Source of the DNA: Hevea brasiliensis | Lineage: Eukaryota > Streptophyta > Magnoliopsida > Malpighiales > Euphorbiaceae | DNA: 64,000 nt | NCBI RefSeq assembly: GCF_030052815.1 | Contig: NC_079494.1 | Coordinates: forward strand, 35,202,467-35,266,466 | Direction: 5' to 3' | Shown: one piece after another, positions 11,807-23,016 of the stretch | Position numbering within the stretch: position 1 is the first letter of the stretch | Layout: every line of letters starts with the position of its first letter | Program-made: the position numbers and the translations under genes | Notes under the pieces: model-generated | The model's database searches: none | The model's input: only the letters and a program-made list of their open reading frames with translations | Told to the model about the DNA's origin: nothing

Positions 11807-12556
11807 CCTTCATTAGCTTTAGTATTCCTTTTCTGTTTAGCTATTTTCTTAGAAGGACCAGGAATCTGAGGTTTCTTTTTCTTATTGCCCTTCTTCTTGT
11901 TGGACTTTCCAGCAGAAGAAGATGCAACCAAAGCTACCTCTTTTCCTTTATTGCCTGGCATATTCTTTTGGGCGATAACCAGCATGTTGAGTAAACCAGC
12001 TAAGGTGCATTCCTGTTCAGTCATATGGAAATTTGTCACAAAATTCCCAAAAGACTCAGGAAGGGACTGAAGGATCAAATCCGTCTGTAGTTGGAAATCC
12101 ATGTTGAAGTCAAGATATTCCAACTGCTCAATCAGCCGAATCATCTTGTGGACATGATCCCCAACATTCTGTCCCTCAGACATCCTCATGCGGAACAGTT
12201 GCCTAGATATCTCATACCTAACATTCCTGCTGTGCTCACCATACAACTCTTGTAGGTGAAGGAGGATCTTACTCGCACTCTGCATGTTCTCATGTTGCTT
12301 CTAGAACTCATTACTAATGGAAGCAAGCATGTAACATATCATGCTCCTTCCACTTGTCCAAAGTTTCATGTTCCTCTTGTGTGGCCTCTGGAGTTAAGGG
12401 ACCAGGAACATTTGAATCTAGAACATATCCTATATGTTCAAGGTTCAGGACAAGTTTCAAATTTCTTAGCCAATTAGACAGATTAGGTCCTGTCAACCTA
12501 TTGTGATCAAGTATGCTTGCAAGGATATTGGATGGTGGTGGTTGTTTTGTGCTCAT
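11714..12556 (-). pseudogene. E2 gag (UBN2-type), broken, zinc knuckle scrambled
   Basis: It starts at the ATG at 12556 with MSTKQPPPSNILASILDHN, a typical copia gag N-terminus. A one-base shift near 12330 sends the frame to a stop at 12314, and a TAG lies just beyond in the original frame. The frame re-opens at 12285 with the helical gag body (LHLQELYGEHSRNVRYEI, MTEQECTLAGLL). A Lys-rich stretch follows (residues 127-160), then the fragmentary knuckle KYFHC. Only about 30 residues separate this from the pre-integrase domain, where other copia elements carry an aspartic protease with an Asp-Ser-Gly-type site. Confidence 0.87.
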
Positions 12557-14326
12557 TTTTATCAGAAAATTAACTGCAGAAAATAAACAGATTAATTAGT
12601 AAATGTATCATGTAATTAACCAAAATGATTATGGTCTTTTAATCAAATTGGTCCTCCCACTAACTTAGCGAATCCTACACTTCCAAAGTAGAAAACGGAA
12701 ATCCTAGTTGGATGGATTTCTAGTGGGTAATTGAATTCTTATAATTCTATTGATCATCCTCAGGTACATCCATTATTGGAATTACAATAAACTATAAGTG
12801 AGCAACTCTTTGCCCATCACATCTCATGTGAGGTTCAATTCTTTACCTAGCCCCTAATGCTCAAAATCTGTGTACATCCATTATTGACTTATCTTGCATT
12901 AGTTAAGTTGATCCCATTGAGCCAGTAATTATGCAAATAATTTTAATGTCCTCAGGTACATCCAATATTGGCCACTAAACCATTTACATATTTACAACAT
13001 CTCATGCTTAACAATTATTCTTAAGAAAATCTCTTAAATAAATTGCATCTTATGCAACTATTTAAAATTTCTTAAAATAATTGCCCCAATGGAGGGCCTA
13101 TGTTATAATTACTTTAATTATAACATTTCCAACTTAATCATTTGTTTGGAAGATTTTATGGTCATTCTATTTACTATTAAGGACTCACTTTGCACATTAT
13201 CCATTTAGCATGCATATATCATATAATTGCATACATTCCCATACATCTCATGCATTCATGGATAAGCAGTAAATATGGTATGATCATGGACTTTCTAAAG
13301 GATTCAATTCTGAGCCACCAAGAATTGAATCAGGGCATTCCTAGGTGCATTTCATTCTTTCATTTTACAAGAGTTGCTGAAGGAGTACATAATCAACACT
13401 TGATCTTGAATTCCTCCCACTGGTCCCACCAATGCTCTTGACCTCCTTGAACTTCTTGCAATCCAATATTACATAGTAATCCTTGCCATACCAAGGCGAA
13501 TTTACAAGAACTTAAATAAATGAAATTACAACCCAAAAATTATTACAAACTTAATAATACATGCCCAAAATAAATTAAAATAAATTAATTAATTTACAAT
13601 CCCAAAGAAACATAAAAGAAATAAATCCAATCACATTGGTCTTTTATAGTCCATGATCATCCATCATGCATATCACTATTTAACAATTAAATAAAACATA
13701 CATACTTAAATTAAATTGAATATCTCATATTCAACTTAAAAATCCAGATTTGAATATGATTCAAATAAATTTAAAAATTCAGATTTGAATCTCATTCAAA
13801 CAAATTTAAAAATTCAGATTTGAATCACATTCAAACAACTTTAAAAATTCAGATTTGAATCACATTCAAACATTTTTTAAAAAATCATATTTGAATCACA
13901 TTCAAATATTTTTAAAAAAATCAGATCTGAATTTTATTCAATCAATTTTAAAAAATCAGATTTAAATATGATTCAAACAACTTTGAAAATTCAGATTTGA
14001 ATCACATTCAAACAACTTTTAAAATTCAGATTTGAATCACATTCAAACAATTTTTAAAATTCTGATTTGAATCATAATTTAATTGTGTGATAAAAATTCT
14101 AATTAAACAATTTAATTAGACATAAAATGGATCTTAAATCATACAACAATTGCACATTCACCATCCATTTACCTTTGCACACCATTGTGATGCATCAACC
14201 ATGCGCACCATGGTGTTCATCATTTGTGCCGCCACTTTGACTTTCCAACCAGCAATAAACTCTTGATCTCATGATCAAACACACAATTAAATCATATAAA
14301 CATCAATCTAAATGGCAAATATAGTG
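12557..14326 (-). other. E2 untranslated leader (noncoding)
   Basis: About 1.77 kb lies between PBS and gag ATG with no ORF that resembles a protein. Three copies of GTACATCCATTATTGG-like sequence recur near 12763, 12872 and 12956. An AT-rich tandem array fills 13738-14085. The 84-codon plus-strand ORF at 13190-13441 has no domain. Confidence 0.75.
13738..14085. repeat. 35-bp AT-rich tandem array, about 10 units
   Basis: Units read like aattcagatttgaatcac followed by attcaaacaattttaa, with lengths of about 34-37 bp. Nearly every unit contains TTTGAAT and, three bases later, ATTCAAA, so each could fold into its own small stem. The array lies in the leader of E2 close to the PBS. Confidence 0.88.
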
Positions 14327-14338
14327 GCTCTGATACCA
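14327..14338 (-). other. E2 primer-binding site (tRNA-Met)
   Basis: On the minus strand TGGTATCAGAGC lies two bases after the 5' LTR end. It is complementary to the 3' end of plant initiator tRNA-Met, the usual primer for copia elements. Confidence 0.92.
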
Positions 14339-14340
14339 AT

Positions 14341-16461
14341 TGAAGGAACGGAAGCATGAAAAACACAAGTTTATACCATTGAATTCAAAAATTTTCACCT
14401 AGGGTCACATGCATCATGCAAGATTTATTTTTATCTATTTGATTTCAATGATAAACAACATATTAAAACTCTTTTAATATGTTTTTGGATCTGTATTTAC
14501 CATTTAATATTTTAAAATTAATCAGATTAATTTTAGAACCCTAGATTAAATCAAGAACGATTACACTAACCTCTTGATGCACTGCAGCGTGTCTGCGCCT
14601 TTGAGATTCATCTTCAGGACACCAAATGTTGTCCCTCTAGCTTGTCCACACCAAGAACACCTATGGCAGCCCTTGAATAGCTTCTAAAGCTTTTTCTATT
14701 AATTAGAAAATCAGGTTCTGCCTTTTAAGAGATTAAAGATGTAAACAGGACACTAGAAACAATTTCTAGTGTTCTTAATTCAAGAGATTGATGGCTAATC
14801 TCTTTGAATTGATAAGAGATGAAGAAGAAAAGATGAAAACCCTCAAAGTGGCGTGACAAAGGAGTGTGGCTGCTGGTTGTGTTTTATTTTCTCATAACAA
14901 CACTTAAATAGCTAGGTTAACACATTAAACCCTTGCCACATGTCACCCTTTGATTAGCTCTAGGTTTAAGTGACCCAATCACATTGTGCCAAGTGTCAAA
15001 CCTATATTTAATCTTGATTTTAATCATCTTACATGATTAAAAAACATTTGGCAAGCTTATGTATAATCCCATGTCTCATGGTGACACGTGTCACCATCTC
15101 ATGGTGCCACGTGTCACACTGTGAAATGACCAAAATGCCCCTGTGTTTTAATTTTGAGTTCTCAACCCAAAATAATTATTTTCTTCTTCTAATTAATTTA
15201 TATCAAATATAAATTAATTAATTAATCTCTATTAATTAATTTCTCATTAATTAAATTCATATTTAAACACTTTGAATATAAATTTAATTTATACTACACA
15301 TCCAATAATCTAGATTTGGTTTCAAGTCATGCTAGGGACTTTGCAATTTAATTGCAAACCAAACCTATTTAATTGATCAATTAAACTCTTTAATTAATTA
15401 ATTAAATCATATTTAAATAGGTGATAACTTGTGTATGTGTGTGACTTACTAGGCTCATCACTAATTGGCAATGAGACATGATATCAACTCTTAATATCAT
15501 CAGAACTCTTTCTTACCATAAATGATTTCTCTAAATCATTTTATGAACCTCATAGACCATGGTTAACACCTAGCATAGCATGCCATGGCCACCCAATTAG
15601 TAATAAGGTTTACCTTAAATGAACCTTTAATCATATGTTACCATGCACTAGAATCTCTCTGTTACAAAATCCCAACTCAAGCTAGAGTCATGGTTTATGT
15701 CAAACTCCATTTGCTATGAATATTATGTTCTCTTTTAATTCCAGTTCTTGATTAAAAAGATTTTCTCATCAGAAACTCTTTTCTGAATAAATCTATCTGT
15801 CCTGGCCAGGAACTTGAAACATCAAGAACAATTAAATGAACATGGGATTTTATCTCTATTTACTTAGAGGAACAGATTCCATCTTGATCAACACCTACCT
15901 CCATATATAACTAGTAGGAGCCAACACATGCCCATATACCCATACATAGTACAAGTATGAAAGCAGTATCAAACTCAAACTACCTATATACAAGATAACT
16001 GTGCTATCTCAGGTCTAAAGATTATATGCACTGATATGATTTATAACAAAACTTTGACAAGAGTAAACTCCATGTGCTTGTCATAAGTGTCACTGGTTCG
16101 GCCTACTTATCATGTATAAGTGCCTATCATGTTTGTTATATGGCATGAGACTCACCATTCCATCTTATTTATATCTCATATAAATAACTTGGGAACAAAC
16201 ATGAATACAATCTTTCTAGATAAGTCATGTCCTTATTATGAAGTATCCTTGATTGTGAACCTATTTATGATACTTTGTGCTAGAAATATTGTCACTCATA
16301 TTCTTAACAACTTAAGAATAATGTTTCTAACAAAATATCAATGGACCTTTTCTATTACACATAAATATATTATATAAACGGAAAAGTGGAAATGCCTTTT
16401 ATTAATAAAAATATATACAAGATACATACTAAATGATATGCTCTAGGGCATACTACTAATA
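14341..16461 (-). repeat. E2 5' LTR (2121 bp)
   Basis: Mate of 6883-8986. Its outer edge reads TATTAGTAG on the minus strand instead of TGTTAGTAG, a one-base change of the terminal TG. A local insertion near 15080-15110 repeats the CATCTCATGGTG-type motif. Its ORF at 16120-16377 recurs in the other copies and I regard it as chance. Confidence 0.93.
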
Positions 16462-16466
16462 GCTAC

Positions 16467-17276
16467 ACCCTTCAACTACTCAAACAGATCATCAATACGA
16501 GGCAATGCATATCTGTTCTTTGTTTTCACCTTATTCAACTGCTAGTAGTCAATACATAAACAGAGAGTGCCATCTTTCTTCTTAACAAACAATACTGGTG
16601 CTCCCCAAGGTGACACACTAGGGCGGATGAAGCCCTTTTCAAGTAGTTCTTACAACTGTACCCTCAACTCCTTCAATTATGCTGGTGCCATTCTATATGG
16701 TGTTATGGAGATTGGATCCACACCAAGCATAACATCAATCTCAAATTGCACTTCTCTTCCTGGAGATAATCCTGGCAACTCATCAGGAAACATATCTGAA
16801 AAGTCACATACTGTAGGGATGTCCCTCAATGCTGGACTCCCCACTTGGGTGTCTACCACATGTGCTAAGTATGCTTCACACCCATTTCTGATCATTTTTC
16901 TAGCTAGTGCAGCCAAAATGATGTTTGATGGCAATAGCTGCCTCTCCCCGTGTATTACCACATCATTGTACTGAGGGAGACCAAAAGTGACTGTCTTCAG
17001 TCTACAGTCAATCATGGCGTGATGCCTGGCTAACTAATCCATGCCCAAGATGATATCATACTCTCTGAAGGGCATTTTAACGAGATCAGACAGAAAAGTA
17101 TATTCTTGGATCACCAAAGGATAATCCCTATACATTTTATTGACCCTGACCTCTTGTCTTAGTGGACTTGTTACTAGCACCTCAAAGTCCATTTTCACAC
17201 ACGGAATAGCAATGCAATCACTGATGCTAGCATTCACATAGGAGTGGGTAAAACTCAGATCAAATAATACAAACAC
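16467..17276 (-). pseudogene. E1 protease and RT 5' half (broken)
   Basis: Read from 17276. The aspartic protease begins MFVLFDLSFTHSYVN, where E6 has LFDPGSTHSYVS; the Pro-Gly-Ser around the catalytic Asp is replaced, which should kill activity. It continues through MPFREYDIILGMD, a stop, then the connection MIDCRLKTVTFG...HGERQLLPSN. The RT N-terminus follows ([24 protein letters not shown]) with further in-frame stops, and the sequence is cut at 16466 by the E2 insertion. The partner half resumes at 6882. Confidence 0.88.
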
Positions 17277-17399
17277 ATCTTAAATAAAAGTTAAGAAGGT
17301 ACCAGCCACAATATCAGATGTCTCAGCCTCTTCTCTCTGTCTCATTATGTAGACTCTGGCTGAAGCACTGCCCTGCTCTAATTGATTCACTATGCCTTC

Positions 17400-18575
17400 G
17401 CTACCTGATGGACTACCTCTACCCCTGCCTTTAGCTCTACTAGGTGGTTGTGAATCTCTAGTGGCAGGATTCTAAACTAACCCTTCTGTAGTAGTAGGAG
17501 GTGGCCCAACTCTATGGGCACTGGTGCAGTCTTTGGCAAAGTGTCCCGTGCCCCCGCAGTTATAATAGGCTCTTATGGCCTTGTAGCATACCCCACCATG
17601 ATTTCTACCACGAGTTTCACATAGGCAGGGAGGGTAAGAACTTCTGGTAGTTTACTGACCAGATAGAGGAGGTCTCTGTCCCGAAAATCTTCCCCTACTA
17701 GACTTTTTACCACCACTGTTTTATCCCCCAAAGTTCTTTCTCTTTCTAGTAGAACCACTAGAACTCTGATCTACTAACTTCCCCTCTTTCTCTTTTTCAG
17801 TCTTATCTATTTTCTTTTTCTCTGAGGCCGCTTCTGACTCAATTCTTTCTAATTCAAGTGCTTGGGAAATGAGTTTAGAGAAGTTATTATGTTTGAATCC
17901 GACCACTTGTATTCTGAGACTAGGCTTCAAGCTGGTTTCAAACCTCTTACATCTTTCTCTATTGTTAGAAAGGAGACTCCCTGCATAGTGGCTTAGGCGG
18001 GAAAACTCCCTTTCATACTCTGTTACTGATCTACTTCCTTGTTTCATACTTAAGAACTCCTGTAGCTTCTGGTCCACATAGGCATCTGGGATATATTTTT
18101 GTTTGAACTCTCGAAGAAAATCATCCCAGGTTAGCACTGGAGGTTCCACCAAACTATAGGGAATGGTTTTCCACCAGTCATATGCATCCACCTGTAGTAG
18201 TGACACTGAATACTCCAATCTTAGCTCGTTTGTGTAGTGCAGTTTCTTGAACACCCTATCCATTCTCTCCAACCATTATTCTGCCTCTAGTGGATCTACT
18301 GTCTCCTTAAACTCAGTAGTCTCATATTTAATTAGCTTGTCAGACTGCCTAGTTGAAGGCTATGGTTGCACCACTGGTGTCTGCAGTGGGGCTTGAGTAG
18401 GCATGTTACTAGCCATATGTTGGAACATTGCAGCCATCTGCTGAGCAAATTGAGCAGGGAACTGTGGTATTGAGGGGGCTGGTGCGGCTGATCCACTCGC
18501 ATTTTTAAGGGCTGGGGCTTCCACTTGTACCTCAGCCGCTACTGATTGATCGACTGAACAGTCCCCTTCTTCCAT
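17400..18575 (-). pseudogene. E1 gag (capsid and zinc knuckles), broken
   Basis: The ATG at 18575 starts MEEGDCSVDQSVAAE, parallel to the E6 gag start. A Pro/Gln/Met-rich N-terminus is followed by two in-frame stops (about 18357 and 18276). The retrotransposon-gag domain then runs open from 18272 to 17721 (WLERMDRVFKKLHYTNEL...DAYDWWKTIP...ILESMKQ-type region, ELERIESEA). A frameshift leads into the nucleocapsid. The main knuckle reads YYNCGGTGHFAKDC, so its first Cys is Tyr (TGT to TAT). A basic, Arg/Gly-rich tail follows. Confidence 0.87.
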
Positions 18576-18744
18576 ACTTAATTAGAGGATATTATACCTC
18601 CTTAACAAATAACACAAAAAGATTTCCTCCCGTTAGTTCATATTTATAATGTAATGTACTGTATGTATCAAACCATGACATTGAGCAGTTGTATTATGAA
18701 GGAAAAATATTCAAATTAGAGGTCAAAATAGAATTTCAAAACTT

Positions 18745-18756
18745 GCTCTGATACCA
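18745..18756 (-). other. E1 primer-binding site (tRNA-Met)
   Basis: TGGTATCAGAGC on the minus strand, eight bases after the 5' LTR end. The same site and spacing are found in E5 and E6. Confidence 0.92.
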
Positions 18757-18764
18757 CTAAAACA

Positions 18765-21700
18765 TGTCACACCTCACCTCTTCGTAAGGCATAACATGTT
18801 CCCATAGTATACATAATGAATTATCGAACTTCGCCTACTGATAACTCATTAAATATACTACAAGGGATTTTTGAACAATTTTCTATGTCTTTATATAGTA
18901 GTGAGCACTTTTGGAAGGTTTTAAAACCTTTTTCTCAAAGTTAAATTACACAACAAATCTGCAATATCAATAGTTTCTATAAAAATTTTAACAGAGTGCC
19001 ATCTGTATTTTGAATAAAACAGTTCTTCAAAAACCTGTAAAAAGCACTTCCAATATATTTGTTTCATTCCCAAACTCCAACATAGCTCAACACAAATAAA
19101 TTTTCTCAACATTTGTCAAACTTAATTCAACATCAATTTTCAGTAGTTCCAAAAATAAAATGTAAAATGACTGAGTAGTTCAAAAGCTGAGATAAGAAAA
19201 TTATAATACAATATTTTTACAAGTCAAAATAATTTACAACTTTAGCTTATAACTGCTCAGGACCAAGTACAATATATACATACAGTTTACATACATTACA
19301 ATAAAAATTACAAGGAGGTGGTATACTCAATATACCCAAGAAAATCCCAAAAGTGTAGCATAAGCAGCCTATTCTGCTACGTTAGCTGTCTGTCTACCTG
19401 CGACAGTAATGAAAAAGCTATCACTGAGCCAATGTCTCAGTGGTGCACAACATTAAGGAAATGTAATTTAAAACTATAAACCATAAATCACATGAGCTGT
19501 CGATACTTAAAATCATAGTTAATTTCAAAAGACAAAGAATGTCATAAAGAATTAAATTCCATTTCACAATGTCTCAATAAATACTAATAAATCACACACA
19601 CAGCTTAATCATGATTCCAAAGTCCAATTCGTCCCAAAAGCGAATGGCTAATGAGGAATAACATAGCTAGCTAACAATTATATGAGTACTCATCCTATTC
19701 GTACTCAACTGGCACACACCTCAACACTTCAGCCATAGAGGGAATTCAAAGCCAATTCATCCCACTAGACAAGCTAGTGAGGAATTCAATCAAATATATA
19801 TGATAGCTGTGGTTTCAAACCATTTGCAATATTTTTCAAGCAATAAGTATCCATCAAATTCCATTCAAACAAATTTTCCACAATTTAAGCAATAACATAC
19901 AAATTGTCATAATTTATTTCAATTAAAAATTCAAAAGAAATAATTGTTGTGCACAAACCTCTAATGAGTAGCCTCTTGGCCTTGACTCAGTGGTTCATTC
20001 TCCTTCCCTGACTCTTTACTAGCTGAAACACACAATTTAAAGTGTTTCAGTACTCATTTGAATTATTTACAATTTTTCACATTTTATAGCCTCTAAGTGT
20101 TGGTATATGTTACCAATTTCATTTTAAAGTTTATTGCATCTTATTGCCATTTTCTAGATTTTATATGCTAGATTGCTCTAGCTAAATGTCGTTTCCCTTC
20201 GTTTTTAGGTTCTAGTCAAAAGAGAAAAATTGTAGATTTATGTCTTAGTGACATTTTAGCACTAATTTCATGTCATTTGGAGTTTTCTGGACCAAGTTAT
20301 GGTCATTTTACTATTACTGGTCAAATTGCATTTTTATTGTGAACTTAGGTCATTTTTAGGTCACTTCCAATTCTGGTAGGTTTTATACTCGAACTTGTGC
20401 AAGCATTTTGACTTGCTTATGGTCATTTATGGGTTTTGTGATCTCTACAAAAGATGTAGCCCTATTTATAGGCTTTCCAAGTCATTTGGACCTATTTTGA
20501 GTGAGTTATGGCCAAAAGACTGACTGCTGTTCAAATGGTCTATTTCTGGGTTACCAAGTTTGCAATTCCGGATTAGGTCAATTTTAGTGTCACTTTCTAG
20601 ACATAATTTTTATAGGCTTTCAACATGAAAGTTGGCACATTTTGTTCCTAGTTTCATCTCCAATTGGCCTCATACCAATTGGAGTCACACATTTAGGGTT
20701 ATAGGCTCATTTGCATACTGTTTTTAAATACATTGCTTAAACATCTATCAATTGCACATTTAACTTGCTATAAGTCCACTTCTCTACCCAATTCTAATTT
20801 GGTACACTACCACATTCATGAATCACTTTACATTAAAGTCACTTTTGGAAGAATATAACCAATTGACAATGCACCAATTACACTTCCAATTCACAATATC
20901 CAATTCTAAACAATATATACACATAACACTCCTAACCATTACATATAACTTTCATCATCAATTATACATACCGCCCCTACATCATTACCACCAAAATTCA
21001 TCAATAAGTTTCATGATATCATACATAAATTCATGAGTTTAAAGGCTGCCCAAAAATAGCAGTTTACTAAGGTATTGGATTTCCCTTTCAAACCCTTAAT
21101 TTCAATTGCTCAATTCACACATAAACATAAAATACACTGGCTAAAACATCTTATAGCCTTAATCAACATGATTTCCCATCAATTATATGTAAAAGCAAGC
21201 TAAACACTTTGAACTTCCATGGCTGCCAAAAATGGAACACCTCCCTAACTCATCAATTCATCCAATTTCTTCCATAAATAAACTCACCACAACACCAATA
21301 CAAACTTTAACAAAGAAAGGGTGAAGAAATGGATACTTACCTCTTATGAAGCTTGTTAAAAAATCACCACATACCTTCTTTCTTCTTGCCACTATCTTTC
21401 CCTAAATGTGTTGATCAACTTTAGTGAAGCAATCAAGTGGAATGGAGGTGAAACTCATGGTTTCATGGAGGTCCTTCAAGGTTCAGCTATGGAGGAAATT
21501 CCTTGGGAAGTTTCGGCTGGTTTGAAGTGAGGTTGAAGATGACAATTTTCTGTCTCAAATGCTGTTTTAAGATGACAAATTTCTGTCTCAAATGCTTTTT
21601 TTTTTTTTTATGTCCCGTAAATTGAGATTAGTGGAGCAATAACTTAGTTTATGTTTAATTAATTTGCAAGTTTCATAATTTGCAAATTTGCCACCAAACT

Positions 21701-22242
21701 TTCACTAATTATATTAGGTACCACATTTCTTATTTTCATGAAATTTTCTATGTTTAATATCACTTATTTTTTTATGGGCATTTAGGTCAAAAGTCAATTC
21801 GGGGTGTCAAGATGCCCCTATTCAGTTTGTATTTCTGATTTTTCGGTAACACTGATTTTTGTCGGCTTTTCGATTTTTCGTTTTTGTTTGTTCTAATTAC
21901 TTAATTTTTCTTTGACTTTTTCTTAGTCAATTATACCTCAATAGATGTTTATTTAAGTTTTAAAAATATTTCCCAGGGTTCCCCACGGTCCAGGGCTAGT
22001 CAACGGTCCTCACCGCAACTTCCCGATGCGATCACCCATCACTACTGTTTTTGGGTCGTTTAACTTAGTTACATTTCATTGCTCTTATATTTCCTTTGTT
22101 TTTCTTGTATTTTCCTCTATTGTATTTCATTATTTCATGTCTCCTCACTAACATTTAAGTGTAGTTCCAGGCATTCTAGCTGTCCGGATAGACACTGGTC
22201 ACCGGAATAATAGAACGCACTACCGAATTTAGGAGTGTTACA
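18765..22242 (-). repeat. E1 5' LTR (3478 bp)
   Basis: Mate of 828-4299. The donor-like site is at 21340 (AGAG|GTAAGTATCC), the acceptor-like CAG at 20025-20023, and the purine-rich block at 19959-20022. The stem-loop at 19400-19424 has one mismatch. A local duplication of 'agatgacaatttctgtctcaaatgct' type sequence occurs at 21535-21595 and is absent from the 3' LTR. Confidence 0.93.
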
Positions 22243-23016
22243 GAATGTATAATAAGTGAATAGAAAAGATCCCGATAACTTAAATTATTTTCAAAGTGAA
22301 ATGAAAATGTTAAATACGTAGAAATTATGAAATTTTCCATATATAGAATTATTATTTAAATTGTTTAGTTATTGTTATTATAAATTATGGACCACTAAGC
22401 ATTATGCTTAGCGCGTTAGTTTTCCATTGCGTAGGTACTGGAGATCAGCAGTTGCCACAGCAGCCGCCACAGTAGTGTTCGGATAGAGCTCTGACCAGAT
22501 CTGCTACCGTCCAGAGTCACCTCACCAGTCTTTTGTATTTTAGTAGGGCCCATGTATAGACTAGTATTTTGATTCATTATGTCTAATCATGATGTAATTA
22601 CTAGCTTATGATGTATTTCATTTTAGACTTGTAATTAAACTTTGAGATTGTAATGAAAACTTGTAATTTATTATCTATAAATTTCTATATGAATGCAATA
22701 GATGATATTTTTGAGATCTCATAAATATTGTAAATGATATGATAAAGGAGAATATGATATGAAAATGTGTGAAATGAATATGAACATGTTAACAGGTGAT
22801 TAGTGAAACCCGCCAGATGCTAATAAAACAAAGAAGGCCCTGTCTTGGTCTCCACAAAAATAAGTTATAAAACAAAAAAATTTCTACACATGGATTATAT
22901 GCTTTTAAATGATATTAAAAGTTTAAAATGGACATGATAAGACTTGATAGAGTGCTCCGGAACCGAATGTGACACTTCATGCTCGGCTATATAGTAGACG
23001 GGTAAGGGGCATCACA
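22243..23016 (+). mobile_element. LTR remnant, plus strand, part 2 (3' end)
   Basis: Continuation of 1-827 after E1. It contains a stem CTAAGCA-TTA-TGCTTAG (22395-22411) in the position equivalent to the E4/E5/E6 stem-loop, then a purine/CAG-rich stretch. It ends in the terminus GGGTAAGGGGCATCACA at 23016. No PBS follows, so it was a solo or truncated LTR. Confidence 0.6.

Larger units (their letters stand above)
6883..16461 (-). mobile_element. E2: Ty1/copia retrotransposon (TNT1/Tork-like), nested in E1 RT
   Basis: The 9.6 kb minus-strand element has 2.1 kb LTRs (6883-8986, 14341-16461), a PBS two bases from the 5' LTR, a polypurine tract at 8987-8999 and a perfect 5-bp duplication GCTAC. 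The copia order gag, integrase, RT, RNase H is visible. No protease domain lies between gag and integrase although that stretch is one open frame. The leader between PBS and gag is unusually long (about 1.77 kb) and carries a 35-bp tandem array. At least two nonsense codons and three frameshifts break the polyprotein. Lineage naming (TNT1/Tork) is from the gag N-terminus style and is tentative. Confidence 0.93.
828..22242 (-). mobile_element. E1: degenerate Ty3/gypsy chromovirus (Tekay/Del-like), split by E2
   Basis: A full-length minus-strand element with LTRs at 828-4299 and 18765-22242. The PBS is at 18745-18756, the polypurine tract at 4300-4315, and the domain order is gag, PR, RT, RNase H, IN, chromodomain. 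The flanks GAATA (823-827) and GAATG (22243-22247) fit a 5-bp target duplication with one later change. The C-terminal chromodomain and twin zinc knuckles place it among chromoviruses; the Tekay/Del assignment comes from long LTRs and domain style and is inference. E2 occupies 6883-16461 inside its RT. Stops in gag, RT, IN and chromodomain, frameshifts and lost catalytic residues show it cannot code for a working polyprotein. Confidence 0.93.

Noticed and set aside
13190..13441. 83-codon plus-strand ORF
   Set aside because: Antisense in the E2 leader, low complexity and no domain.
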